This document shows positions 43,487-52,332 of a stretch of DNA of 64,000 nucleotides, one piece after another. Location of the stretch: positions 1 through 64,000 of the forward strand of contig NZ_JAAKZV010000013.1 in the NCBI RefSeq assembly GCF_011044975.1. The letters are read 5' to 3'. This DNA comes from Streptomyces coryli. GTDB taxonomy: Bacteria > Actinomycetota > Actinomycetes > Streptomycetales > Streptomycetaceae. The stretch's first letter is position 1; each line of letters opens with the position of its first letter. A model generated the notes under the pieces. It saw only the letters and a list, made by a program, of their open reading frames with translations, did no database searches and was not told the origin of the DNA. The position numbers and the translations under genes were made by a program.

Positions 43487-43921
43487 ATGACCGCTGCCGA
43501 CCGCTTCCGTGACGCCGTCGACCGCCGGGACATCGCGGCGCTGGACGAGCTGTTCACCGACGACGTCCGCTTCTACAGCCCGGTGAAGTTCGTCCCGTTC
43601 GAGGGCAAGCCGATGGTGCTGGGGCTCTTCGGGGTGCTGCTGCGCACCTTCGAGGACTTCCGGTACGTCGGCCAGTACGACGGCACCGCGGAGACCAGTG
43701 CGGACGGGACGTCCGCGCCGTCGGAGGTGCTGCTCTTCCGCGCGACGGTGGGCGGGAAGGAGATCCACGGGATCGATCTGCTGCACTTCGCCGAGGACGG
43801 GCGGATCAAGGAATTCACGGTCATGGTGCGTCCGCAGTCGGCCGTGCACGCGCTCGGCGAGGCCGTGCTCGCCGGGCTGGTCGCGGACGGGCTGGCGCCG
43901 GCGTCGGCGGCAGGTCAGTAG
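43487..43921 (+). CDS. SnoaL-like (NTF2-fold) protein
   Basis: A 144-residue protein: RFRDAVDRRDIAALDELFTDDVRFYSPV at the start and IHGIDLLHFAEDGRIKEFTV near the end, the typical SnoaL/NTF2 cone fold. Such proteins act as isomerases, cyclases or ligand binders. ATG 43487 is preferred; ATG 43463 is in frame and lies in the PadR operator. It is the likely target of the PadR regulator. Confidence 0.88.
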   Translation: MTAADRFRDAVDRRDIAALDELFTDDVRFYSPVKFVPFEGKPMVLGLFGVLLRTFEDFRYVGQYDGTAETSADGTSAPSEVLLFRATVGGKEIHGIDLLHFAEDGRIKEFTVMVRPQSAVHALGEAVLAGLVADGLAPASAAGQ

Positions 43922-44016
43922 GGCGCGGGACCGGCCGGACTACTGACGAAAGTGGTGGTGGGCTTCGTACGTTCGCCAGTGCCTGGCGCCCCGGTGCGGT
44001 TCCTAGGCTCCCGGAC

Positions 44017-45240
44017 ATGATCAGTAACCGCATTTCGCGTACGGGCGCCGCAGCGCTGGTGGCCCTCGCCGTCCTCGGCCCGGCAGTTGCCGCCTGCGAC
44101 GACGGCTCGTCGTCCCGTAAAGCCGCAGCTTCTGCGGAGCAGGAAGCCGGGCTCTCGCTGCCGCGCCCCGCGGGGCCGCAGGCGATCGGCGAGGACACCC
44201 TCCACCTCGTCGACAAGAGCCGCCGGGATCTCTGGGCGCCCGGGGGAGGGGCTCGGGAGCTGATGGTGTCGGTCTTCTACCCGGCCGCCGGGGGCAAGGG
44301 CCGGTCGGGCGACCGGGCACCGTACATGTCGGCGAAGGAATCCGCGCTGCTGCTGAAGGCGCAGAAGCTGGACGAGAAGTTCGGCGCCGAGCGGCTGGCC
44401 TCCGTCCGTACGAACGCCGTCGCCGGCGCTCGCCCCGACAAGGGCAAGCACCCGCTTGTCGTGCTCTCCCCGGGCTTCACGCTGCACCGGGCCACGCAGA
44501 CCGGGCTGGCGGAGGAGTTGGCCTCGCGGGGTTACGTCGTGGCGCTGGTGGATCACGCCTATGAGTCGTTCGGAACCGAATTCCCCGGCAAGGGGGACTC
44601 GCCGCGCATGCGCACCTGCATCGCCTGCGAGAAGGTCGAGCAGGCGCCGAGCGGAGGCTCGGGGGAGAACAAGATGCTGGCCAAGGCGGCGCGGAACCGG
44701 GCGGCGGATCTTTCGTTCGTCGTGGACGAGTTGACCGGCCGGAAGTCCGACTACGCGCCACTCATCGATCCCCGCCGGATCGGCGCCGCCGGTCACTCGC
44801 TCGGGGGCAACGCGGCGGCGGTGGCGGCGGGCACCGACCACCGCATCCGCGCGGCGGCCAACATGGACGGCACGTTCTTCGCCCCGCTCCCGACCGCCGC
44901 CTCCGGCCGCCCGCTCCTCATGCTCGGTACGGCCAAGGGCCACAACCCCCGCGCGAAGGACGTCACCTGGCCCCGCGAATGGCAGCGCCACGACGGCTGG
45001 AAGCGCTGGCTCACGGTCGCCGACTCCGGCCACTTCACCTTCACCGACTTCCCGGTCCTCGGCGGCCAGGTCGGCATGACCGACCCCGCGGCGCCGCTCT
45101 CGGGCGAGCGCTCGGGCCAGATCACGCGGGGCTACGCGGCCGCCTTCTTCGACCATCACCTCCGCGGCCGGCCCGCCCCGCTCCTGGAGGGCCCGACGAA
45201 GGCCAACCCGGAAGTCACCTTCCACAACCCCCAGCGATGA
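44017..45240 (+). CDS. Lipoprotein alpha/beta hydrolase, PAF-acetylhydrolase type
   Basis: A 407-residue protein with a lipoprotein signal (LVALAVLGPAVAAC, lipobox VAAC). The hydrolase domain resembles platelet-activating-factor acetylhydrolase: ELMVSVFYPA, PLVVLSPGFTLHRATQTGLA, the nucleophile GHSLGGNAAA, NMDGTFF and the catalytic-His region VADSGHFTFTD. It is probably an extracellular, membrane-tethered esterase or lipase. Its stop lies 2 bp from the end of the convergent frameshifted gene. Confidence 0.9.
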   Translation: MISNRISRTGAAALVALAVLGPAVAACDDGSSSRKAAASAEQEAGLSLPRPAGPQAIGEDTLHLVDKSRRDLWAPGGGARELMVSVFYPAAGGKGRSGDRAPYMSAKESALLLKAQKLDEKFGAERLASVRTNAVAGARPDKGKHPLVVLSPGFTLHRATQTGLAEELASRGYVVALVDHAYESFGTEFPGKGDSPRMRTCIACEKVEQAPSGGSGENKMLAKAARNRAADLSFVVDELTGRKSDYAPLIDPRRIGAAGHSLGGNAAAVAAGTDHRIRAAANMDGTFFAPLPTAASGRPLLMLGTAKGHNPRAKDVTWPREWQRHDGWKRWLTVADSGHFTFTDFPVLGGQVGMTDPAAPLSGERSGQITRGYAAAFFDHHLRGRPAPLLEGPTKANPEVTFHNPQR

Positions 45241-45242
45241 CG

Positions 45243-45894
45243 TCAGGTGAGGGCGCCGCGGAGCGCGGCGACGACAAAGCCCGCCGCGGAGCCCAGCAGG
45301 AGCAGCGCCAGCACGCCCCAGCCCGCGGGGATCGACCACATCGGCCAGTCGGCTGCTACCTGCACCCACAGGGTCACGATGGCGGCGGCGCCGATCCCGA
45401 GGGCGTGCCACCGCACGGCGGCCGCGGCCACGACGTGCCGCCGGCTGCGGCACCCGAGCACCCCCCACAGGCCGCCGGCGAAGGCCATCACACCGAACGA
45501 AACGCAGCCGATCGCCCCGGCGAGCCGGTCCTCCGGCCATCCCACGGGCCCGTCGGAGGTGGGCTGCCGCCGCCCGCCGGTGTCCCGGACCTCGACGACA
45601 TCCCCGTACCAGATCAGACCGGTGACCTGTGGGCAACACCAGCTCCGCCTCCGGCGGCTTTGCCCTCTCGCCGCGGTGCAGGGCGGCCTTGCGGACGGTG
45701 AAGTCCTGGTCCCACAGGCAGCCCGAAACCTTGACCGGCACGGAAGCACAGCCCGGCGCGGCCCGGAATTCCCGCTCCCGCTCGAGCGCCCCGCGAACCT
45801 GACCGGCCATCGCCAACCCGAGCCCGGCCACGAGGAGGGAGACCAGCATCCATAGTCCCGCTCTCACGCCCGGCTTCCACGCCGCTTCAGCCAT
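45243..45894 (-). pseudogene. Membrane protein gene with a single frameshift
   Basis: ATG 45894 has a strong ribosome site (GGAGGAAGG). The first frame gives a membrane segment (AGLWMLVSLLVAGLGLAMAG) and a soluble part to AKPPEAELVLP. Near 45630, at CCCACAG, coding continues in another frame with QVTGLIWYGDVVEVRDTGG and then three membrane helices to RGALT and a stop. Dropping one base at CCCACAG restores one protein of about 216 residues. It is either a recent frameshift or a sequencing error. I do not recognise the family. Confidence 0.75.
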
Positions 45895-46014
45895 CCTTCC
45901 TCCCCCCACGTCCCGTATTCGAGGGGGCTCAGCATTCACCAGCAGAAGCAGGCAGGTAACGCGCACGGCGGGCAGCTGACCCGGCCCCACGTTGCCGACT
46001 CCGGGCAACTGCCG

Positions 46015-46989
46015 TCAGCCGCCCCGCGGGCACAGGGCGTCGCCGGTCAGGGTCCGTGCGTAGACGACCCGGCGGCCCTCGCGGCGGCGGGTGACGAGGC
46101 CGGCTTGGCGCAGGACGGACAGGTGGTCGCTGATACCGCCGGCGCTGATGTGCAGGCGGACCGCGAGGTCGAGGGTGGCGGACGGGCGGTCCAGTTCCCG
46201 CAGGATCCGGGCCCGGCGGCTGCCGATCAGCGATGCCAGGGCGCCGTCATCCGGCTGCGGCGGCTCCCAGAGGTCGCCGATGCCCGCCGGCGGATAGACC
46301 AGAGCCGGGTCCCAGGGCGCATCGGTCCGCGGCCAGACCTGCGGCCACGTGAAGGCTGACGGGATGAGCAGCAGGCCGCGGCCGGCGAGCTCGACGTCGG
46401 CCGCGGACTTGGTCGTCGGGCGGACGGTCAGGCAGCCGGTCTCCCAGCTCACCGACGGATGGAGGTCGGCGAAGGCGGCCCGGGACCCTACGCTCGCCAG
46501 GCGACGGGCCCGCGCAGCGATTTCCGACTCGAGGAAGGCCGAGATCGCGGGCCACCTCGGCGCCAGGCCCGTGTCCCACAGCGCCCGCATCTGTCCCACC
46601 AACTCGCCCAGCACCCACGCGGGTTCGTCGACGAACGGCCGCGCTGCCGCGGGCAGGTGGGACGGATAGCGCCGCACGATCTCCGCGACCACCCGCTCCG
46701 GCGGCGTTCGGGCCACGCGTCCCAGCTCGGCCTCGATGGTCGGATGCGGCTCTCGCGGCGGCGGGCTGATGAAGACGGGCCAGTACGGACCACCGAAGGG
46801 CGCCGCGGCGTCGAGCAGTGACAGGTCGAGACCGCTCACCCGCGGCGCCGCCCACTCCACCCAGCTCCGGTGCACGACGGACCGCTCCGGCCGCCGCAGC
46901 ACGTAGAAGGCGCCGAGGAGCTCCATGAGCGGCGCGATCGCGAACCGGGTCCGCAACAGGTCGTCCTGACCGAACCGGAAGCGAATCAC
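46015..46989 (-). CDS. ArsR-type regulator with DUF5937 N-terminal domain
   Basis: A 324-residue protein. The N-terminal 240 residues are the DUF5937 domain common in actinobacteria (FRFGQDDLLRTRFAIAPLME, WETGCLTVRP, GLLLIPSAFTWPQVW). The C-terminal winged helix is ArsR-like (LDLAVRLHISAGGISDHLSV, LRQAGLVTRRREGRRVVYAR). No metal-binding cysteines are visible. It is divergent from the RibD-like reductase, with an inverted repeat abutting its start codon. Confidence 0.9.
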   Translation of the reverse strand: MIRFRFGQDDLLRTRFAIAPLMELLGAFYVLRRPERSVVHRSWVEWAAPRVSGLDLSLLDAAAPFGGPYWPVFISPPPREPHPTIEAELGRVARTPPERVVAEIVRRYPSHLPAAARPFVDEPAWVLGELVGQMRALWDTGLAPRWPAISAFLESEIAARARRLASVGSRAAFADLHPSVSWETGCLTVRPTTKSAADVELAGRGLLLIPSAFTWPQVWPRTDAPWDPALVYPPAGIGDLWEPPQPDDGALASLIGSRRARILRELDRPSATLDLAVRLHISAGGISDHLSVLRQAGLVTRRREGRRVVYARTLTGDALCPRGG

Positions 46990-46990
46990 G

Positions 46991-47010
46991 GATTCAGCCT
47001 AGGCCGAATC
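46991..47010. promoter_or_regulatory. 20-bp inverted repeat, probable ArsR/DUF5937 operator
   Basis: Arms GATTCAGCCT and AGGCCGAATC pair at 9 of 10 positions with no loop. The site begins 2 bp upstream of the regulator's start codon and lies in the gap shared with the divergent reductase, so it is well placed for autoregulation and for control of that gene. Confidence 0.65.
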
Positions 47011-47086
47011 TCTGGGACCGCCGGAGCCCCCGGAGTACAAACGGTGCGTGCGGACGAGGGCCGAATCCCACCACCAAGGGGCGAAC

Positions 47087-47671
47087 ATGAGCAAAGTCAT
47101 CTCGGGAATCTCGATGTCGCTGGACGGGTTCGTCACCGGACCTGACGTCACCCGCGAGCGTCAACTCGGGCAGGGCGGCGAGGTCTTGCACCAGTGGCTG
47201 TCCGAGCCGGATCCGCGCGACGCGGAACTGCTGGCCGGGATGGCCGCGGGTGTGGGCGCGATCCTGATGGGCCGGCGGTCGTACGACCTGGCAGAAGGGG
47301 ACGGAGGGTGGGCCGACGGGGGCCCGGCCGGCGACGCGCCCTGCTTCGTTCTCACCCACAAGCCCCCGGCGCCGGAGACGGTACGGGCGCCGCATGTCTT
47401 CACCTTTGTCACCGACGGCATCCACAGCGCCGTGAAGCAGGCGAAGGCGGCGGCGGGAGGCAAGACGGTCGGCGTGCATGGCGCGAGCGCCGCTCAACAG
47501 TGCCTCGCCGCCGGCCTGATGGAGGAGATCCAGATCCATCTCGCCCCGGTCCTGCTCGGCGGCGGCACCCGGCTGTTCGAGCATCTGGGCGGCGGCCCGG
47601 TCCGGCTCCGGCGGACCCAGGTGGTCGACACCCCGAACGTCACCCACCTCCGGTTCGAGGTGATCCGCTGA
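47087..47671 (+). CDS. RibD C-terminal/dihydrofolate reductase-like protein
   Basis: A 194-residue protein from ATG 47087 (AAGGGGCG upstream). SKVISGISMSLDGFVTGPDV, AILMGRRSYDLAEGDGGW, TVGVHGASAAQQCLAAGLME and IHLAPVLLGGGTRLFEHL are the RibD_C/DHFR-like hallmarks. It is a presumed NADPH-dependent reductase with unknown substrate. The divergent DUF5937 regulator is the likely controller. It is related to, but clearly distinct from, the protein at 9150-9704. Confidence 0.9.
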   Translation: MSKVISGISMSLDGFVTGPDVTRERQLGQGGEVLHQWLSEPDPRDAELLAGMAAGVGAILMGRRSYDLAEGDGGWADGGPAGDAPCFVLTHKPPAPETVRAPHVFTFVTDGIHSAVKQAKAAAGGKTVGVHGASAAQQCLAAGLMEEIQIHLAPVLLGGGTRLFEHLGGGPVRLRRTQVVDTPNVTHLRFEVIR

Positions 47672-47734
47672 GCGCCCACGATTCACCCGGATGGGTGCTG
47701 CGGGGATAATCGAACACGTGCTTGAATGACCTGC

Positions 47735-47965
47735 ATGGCGCACAGCTTTCCCGAGGACCTGGTAGTGGCACAGCGTGACTGGTATGCGGTGTATGAGGAG
47801 CTGGCGGAGCGCGACGACGCGGCGGCGCAAACGACCGTGCTGCGGCGGCGGTTGCAGCGGCTGAGCATTCGGGTGTCCACACATCCGTACTGGACGACGA
47901 TCCCCGGGCGGGCCCCCGCGGCGCGGATGGAGCTGCGGGAGCTGGCCCGTGGGGCTACTCCTTGA
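47735..47965 (+). CDS. Small uncharacterised protein
   Basis: A 76-residue protein: AHSFPEDLVVAQRDWYAVYE, then TTVLRRRLQRLSIRVSTHPYW. The codon pattern and the Arg-rich helical middle suit a real small actinobacterial gene; I have no function for it. ATG 47735 is preferred to ATG 47726. The 3' end overlaps the convergent sugar permease gene by 11 bp. Confidence 0.65.
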   Translation: MAHSFPEDLVVAQRDWYAVYEELAERDDAAAQTTVLRRRLQRLSIRVSTHPYWTTIPGRAPAARMELRELARGATP

Positions 47966-48779
47966 CCGCGCCCGTGAGCATGCCCTCGATGAAGCGGCGC
48001 TGCAGCGCCACGTACACGATCACGACCGGGAGGGCGATCAGCACCGACGCGGCGGCGAGCAGCGAGGTTTCCGAGGCGTGCTGGCCCTGGAAGAAGGCGA
48101 GGCCGAGGGGGACGGTGCGCAGGCCCTCCTCGCTCACCATGACCAGGGCCATGAGGAATTCGTTCCAGGTCCACATGAAGGTGATCACGATCATCGTCGT
48201 GATCGCCGGGCGGCCCATCGGGACCAGGACCCGCCACAGCGTGGTCCAGGTGGACGCGCCGTCCATGCGCGCCGCCTCGATCACCGAGCGGGCGCTGCCC
48301 CGGAAATACGCGCGCATCCAGAAGACGCCGAAGGCGAGCGACTGCGCGGTCTGCGGGAGGATCAACGCCCAGTATGTGTCGGTGAGTTCGACGTAGCGCA
48401 GGTCGAAGTAGAGCGGGACGACCAGGGCCTCCTGGGGGAGGGTGAGGCCGATGACGAAGAGGTAGAAAAGCGGGGTGGCGAAGGGGAAGTCCATCACGCC
48501 GAAGGCGTAGCCCGCGAGCGTCGCCAGCAGCGCCGTGGCCAGCACCACCACCGCCGCGACCAGCACCGAATTGCCGAGATACGTGCCGAAGTGGCCGCGG
48601 GTCCAGGCGTCGGCGAAGTTGCTCCAGTGCAGCCCGCCCTCGGGCAGGGAGAAGCCCGTGCCCAGCGCGCCCTGCTTGCCGAAGGCCGTCGACAGAATGC
48701 CGAGCACCGGCGTGAGGGAGATGACGGCGAACAGCGTCAGGATCGCGTAGCCGGTGGTGCGTTCGGTGCGGGAGATCAT
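47955..48779 (-). CDS. Carbohydrate ABC permease, MalG type
   Basis: A 274-residue, six-helix permease of the MalG/CUT1 class. The EAA loop reads EAARMDGASTWTTLWRVLVP. ATG 48779 overlaps the upstream permease stop (ATGA). It works with the permease at 48776-49675 and the binding lipoprotein at 49672-51087. The ATPase is not encoded here; such systems in Streptomyces commonly share the MsiK ATPase. Confidence 0.93.
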   Translation of the reverse strand: MISRTERTTGYAILTLFAVISLTPVLGILSTAFGKQGALGTGFSLPEGGLHWSNFADAWTRGHFGTYLGNSVLVAAVVVLATALLATLAGYAFGVMDFPFATPLFYLFVIGLTLPQEALVVPLYFDLRYVELTDTYWALILPQTAQSLAFGVFWMRAYFRGSARSVIEAARMDGASTWTTLWRVLVPMGRPAITTMIVITFMWTWNEFLMALVMVSEEGLRTVPLGLAFFQGQHASETSLLAAASVLIALPVVIVYVALQRRFIEGMLTGAVKE

Positions 48780-49675
48780 GAGCGGCGCCCTTCGACGAGC
48801 CGGGAGACCGTCACGGTCAGGACGAAGATGACCACCGTCAGCGCCACGCCCACCGCCGCCGCCGAGCCGACCTGATTGGTCTCGAAGGCCCGGTGGTAGA
48901 CCTCGTAGGCCGGTACGGACGTCGCGTTGCCGGGTCCGCCGCTGGTGGTGATGTAGATCAGGTCGAAGTTGCGCAGGCCCGCCACGATCGTCAGCGTCAA
49001 GGCGACGGCGATCTCGGCCCGTAGCCCCGGCAGCGTCACGGTGAAGAACTCCCGCACCGCGCCCGCCCCGTCGATCCGCGCCGCCTCGTACAGCTCCCGC
49101 GGAATGCGCTGCGCGCCGGCGAGGAAGAGCACCATGCACAGACCGGTCTCCACCCACGTGCCGACGACGCCGACCGCGGGCAGCGCCCAGTTCTCGTCGC
49201 CCAGCCAGGCGCGGGAGAGGGAGTCCAGGCCGACCAGGTTCAGGACGTCGTTCAGCATCCCGTCCGGGGCCAGGATGGAGCGCCAGGTGACGCCCACCAC
49301 GACCATCGCCAGCACCTGCGGCAGGAAGAGCACCGTCCGGAAGAACGTCATCCCGCGCACCCGGAAGCGCGACATCACCGCGGCCAGCAGCAGCCCGATC
49401 GCGACCGGCAGCGCCGCGTAGAAGATCAGCAGCACCAGAGCGTGCACGAACGGCGCGCGCAGCGCCGGGTCGGTGAAGAGGTCGCCGTAGTTGTCCAGCC
49501 CCGCCCAGGTGGCCGCGTTCAGGCCGTCCCAGTGCAGCAGCGACAGCCAGACCGACTGGCCGAAGGGGTAGAGCAGGAAGGCTGCGTACACCGCCAGCGC
49601 CGGGAGGATGTACAGGTATCCGATCGCCCGTGGCTCACCCGGGGCGCGGCGCGACGACCGCAGGGGAGACTTCAT
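48776..49675 (-). CDS. Carbohydrate ABC permease, MalF type
   Basis: A 299-residue permease of the MalF/CUT1 class with six helices. The EAA loop is YEAARIDGAGAVREFFTVTLP. Its start overlaps the stop of the binding-protein gene (ATGA) and its stop overlaps the next permease, so all three are translationally coupled. Confidence 0.93.
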   Translation of the reverse strand: MKSPLRSSRRAPGEPRAIGYLYILPALAVYAAFLLYPFGQSVWLSLLHWDGLNAATWAGLDNYGDLFTDPALRAPFVHALVLLIFYAALPVAIGLLLAAVMSRFRVRGMTFFRTVLFLPQVLAMVVVGVTWRSILAPDGMLNDVLNLVGLDSLSRAWLGDENWALPAVGVVGTWVETGLCMVLFLAGAQRIPRELYEAARIDGAGAVREFFTVTLPGLRAEIAVALTLTIVAGLRNFDLIYITTSGGPGNATSVPAYEVYHRAFETNQVGSAAAVGVALTVVIFVLTVTVSRLVEGRRS

Positions 49676-51087
49676 CGCTTGCCTGCCCGCTGCTTCTTCA
49701 TGAAGGCCCCGTAGTCCTTCTGCAGCGCCGCCGCGAAGTCACCGGGGGAGAGGTCGCCGGAGATCAGCTTCTGCAGCGACTGCGACGTCGTGTCGTAGAA
49801 GGTCGGCGTGGCGTAATCCAGATACGGGACCAGGCCATCGGCGGCGTTCAGGCGCTTCCACCCGGCGACCATCTGGCCCTCGGTCGACTCCGGGTCGAGC
49901 CGCGCCGCCGCCTTGCCCGGCACCGCGGGCAGCACGCCGTGCTTGGTCATGACGTCCGCCGCGTGCTCGGAGGTGATGAAGTCCAGGTACGCGGCGGCGA
50001 CCTCGGGGTGCTTCGAGCGCGAGGTGACCGACCAGGACAGGCCCTGGCCGCCGGTGGTGACCGGGGCGCCGCCGGACTTGGCGGGCGGCGGCGGGATCAG
50101 GCCGAGCTTGTCGCCCATCGGCTTCTTCAGGTCGGCCTGCAGCCAGGTGCCGGAGATCAGGTACGCGCCCTGGCCGTCGGCGAACTTCTTCCACGCGTCG
50201 TCGTAGCCGAGGCCGTTGGCGCCCTTGGGGAGATAGCCGCGCTTCGCCCAGTCGGCGAGGGTGGCCGCGGCCTCCTCGGTGTGGTCGTTCGCGAAGCCTG
50301 AGCCGCGGCCGAGCACGGTGTCGCGGGTGTCCTCGGCGCCGAGCTGGTCCTGCAGCACGCCGAAGGTGTGGATGGCGGGGTACTTGTCGAGGTTGCCGAA
50401 CTGCACCGGCAGCTCGCCGCGCTTCTTCAGCGTCGCGAGCGAGTCGGTGAAGTCCTGCCAGGTCTCGGGCGGCTCGAGGCCCGCCTTGTCCAGGACATCC
50501 TTGTTGTAGTAGATGCCGACGAACTCGCCCGTCTGCGAGATCCCGTACAGCCGCCCGGTGCCGAAGAACTTGCCGTCGGCGGAGACCCGGTTGAGGTTGA
50601 GCAGCGTGTTCGGGTAGCGGGTGTTCCAGTCGTAGATGCCCGCGTAGTTGTCGAGCGGGGTGAGCAGGCCGGCCTGGACGAACGCGACCATGTCCGGATA
50701 GCCCTGGTTCGCCTGCACCACATCGGGCGGGTTGTTGCCCGATATCGCCAGCTTCAGCGTCGTCTTCAGGTCGGAGAAGCTGCGCGCCACCCGCTTGATC
50801 CGGACATTGGGGTACTTCTTCTCGAACTCCCGGTTCAGCTCCTCCAGCTCACCGTTCGTACCGCCGCGGACCTCCTGGTCCCACACCGTCAGCGTCACGT
50901 TCCCGGCGTCCGCCGGATCCGGTACGGCGGTGGCGCCGCCGCTCGCGCCCTTGCCGGCCAGGGAGCCGTCGGTGCCGGGCACACACCCGGCGGCGAGCAG
51001 CGCGAGCCCGGCCGCGAGCGCGACGGGCAGCACGCGCGTACGGCCGGACCGACGGCGGCGGTGCATGCCGGTACACGGAAGTCCCAT
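49672..51087 (-). CDS. Sugar-binding lipoprotein of the ABC importer
   Basis: A 471-residue family 1 solute-binding protein. The signal peptide is RVLPVALAAGLALLAAGC with lipobox LAAGC. Mature-protein hallmarks are VTLTVWDQEVRGG, NNPPDVVQANQGYPDMVAF and YLISGTWLQADLKKPMGDKL. ATG 51087 has AAGGAGA at good spacing; ATG 51066 is an alternative. It lies between the PfkB kinase gene (25 bp gap) and the permeases. Confidence 0.93.
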   Translation of the reverse strand: MGLPCTGMHRRRRSGRTRVLPVALAAGLALLAAGCVPGTDGSLAGKGASGGATAVPDPADAGNVTLTVWDQEVRGGTNGELEELNREFEKKYPNVRIKRVARSFSDLKTTLKLAISGNNPPDVVQANQGYPDMVAFVQAGLLTPLDNYAGIYDWNTRYPNTLLNLNRVSADGKFFGTGRLYGISQTGEFVGIYYNKDVLDKAGLEPPETWQDFTDSLATLKKRGELPVQFGNLDKYPAIHTFGVLQDQLGAEDTRDTVLGRGSGFANDHTEEAAATLADWAKRGYLPKGANGLGYDDAWKKFADGQGAYLISGTWLQADLKKPMGDKLGLIPPPPAKSGGAPVTTGGQGLSWSVTSRSKHPEVAAAYLDFITSEHAADVMTKHGVLPAVPGKAAARLDPESTEGQMVAGWKRLNAADGLVPYLDYATPTFYDTTSQSLQKLISGDLSPGDFAAALQKDYGAFMKKQRAGKR

Positions 51088-51112
51088 TGGGGGTCTCCTT
51101 CGAGGGATCAGA

Positions 51113-52201
51113 TCACCGGTCGCGGAAGCCGATCGTCGGCACCGCGCGCGGCCGCGTGCTCGGGCAGCCGCCCAGCTCGGCGGGCAGCAGGTCGTTGAGG
51201 AAGGCGTACCGCTTCGCCAGGTCGCCGCCGCGCGCCCGGGCCGCGGTCCACCACGCGGCGACCTCCGTCCAGCCCGGCGCGGCGAGCGAGCCGCCGAAGT
51301 GCTCGACGGACAGCGCCGCCGTGAGATTGGCGAACGCGAGCCGGTCGGCGAGCGGCCAGCCGGCGAGGGTGCCGGTCATGAAGCCCGCGACGAAGACATC
51401 CCCCGCGCCCGTCGGATCCAGCGGCTCCACCGCGACCCCGGGCACCGACGCGTATTCGCCGGTGGCGGCGTCCACCGCCACCGCCCCGTCCGGGCCCTTG
51501 GTGACGACGGCGAGCGGCACCAGCTCCGCGAGCTTGCGCACCGCCGCCTCGGGGGAGTCGGTGCGGGTGTAGTGCTGCGCCTCGGTCGCGTTGGGCAGGA
51601 AGGCGTGGCAGTGCTCGAGGTCGAGCAGCGCGGCGGGATCCCAGCGGCCGCTGTCGTCCCAGCCGACATCCGCGAAGATCTTGCTGCCTTGCTGGGCGGC
51701 GTTACGGATCCAGTCCTGCGCGCGCCCCGGCTCCAGAGACGCGACGCCCGCGCGCGAGCGCGGCAGCACGCAGTCCGCGGGCGCGGGCGGCGCCGGGTGC
51801 TCGTGCGTGACCATGGTGCGCTCGCCCTCGTACGCCATCGACACCGTCACCGGCGAGTGCCAGCCGGCCACCCGCTGCGTGGGGGTGAGGTCGACACCCT
51901 CGTGCTCGGCGAGGGTCTCCTGGCAGTAGTCGCCGTACAGATCGGCGCCGAAGGTGGTGGCAAGCGTCGTGCGCAGGCCGAGGCGGGCGAGGGCGGTGGC
52001 CATGTTGGCGATGCCGCCGGGGCTCAGGCCCATGCCACGGGCCCAGTTCTCGGTGCCCCGGATCGGGGCGTGGTCCATGCCGGTGAAGATGATGTCCAGG
52101 AAGACGGTGCCGGTGAGATAGACGTCGAAGTCCGGGTCCCCGGACGCGCGTATGTCCGCCAGCGGATCCAGGGTGTCGGCGACCGCCGAAGAAGTGCCCA
52201 C
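51113..52201 (-). CDS. PfkB-family carbohydrate kinase
   Basis: A 362-residue ribokinase-like kinase. It has the N-terminal glycine pair motif SPGGIANMATALARLG and the C-terminal DPTGAGDVFVAGFM, with the anion-hole GAGD and the catalytic Asp. GTG 52201 begins the operon kinase - binding protein - two permeases. The imported sugar or a product of it is the likely substrate. With a GH4 6-phosphoglycosidase-like gene across the divergent promoter, phosphorylation of an imported glycoside is an attractive possibility. Confidence 0.9.
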   Translation of the reverse strand: MGTSSAVADTLDPLADIRASGDPDFDVYLTGTVFLDIIFTGMDHAPIRGTENWARGMGLSPGGIANMATALARLGLRTTLATTFGADLYGDYCQETLAEHEGVDLTPTQRVAGWHSPVTVSMAYEGERTMVTHEHPAPPAPADCVLPRSRAGVASLEPGRAQDWIRNAAQQGSKIFADVGWDDSGRWDPAALLDLEHCHAFLPNATEAQHYTRTDSPEAAVRKLAELVPLAVVTKGPDGAVAVDAATGEYASVPGVAVEPLDPTGAGDVFVAGFMTGTLAGWPLADRLAFANLTAALSVEHFGGSLAAPGWTEVAAWWTAARARGGDLAKRYAFLNDLLPAELGGCPSTRPRAVPTIGFRDR

Positions 52202-52256
52202 CGTTGCGCCCTTCCATGTCTGGTCATGCTGTCAATGCGAATGGCTGACCGATACC

Positions 52257-52282
52257 TTGCACCCAGCCGGGCCTGAATGCAA
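52257..52282. promoter_or_regulatory. Candidate DeoR operator in the divergent sugar promoter
   Basis: TTGCA (52257-52261) and TGCAA (52278-52282) flank 16 bp. Just outside lie TGACC (52246-52250) and GGTCA (52285-52289), also inverted but not equally spaced. It sits in the 131-bp gap between the kinase operon and the DeoR gene. Confidence 0.35.
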
Positions 52283-52332
52283 GAGGTCAGTCACACTCGC
52301 GCACAGTCGCTCATGTGCAGTAGATTGCGGGC

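Noticed and set aside
50732-52276. 514-codon plus-strand open frame
   Set aside because: Antisense to the binding lipoprotein and PfkB kinase, both with clear motifs.
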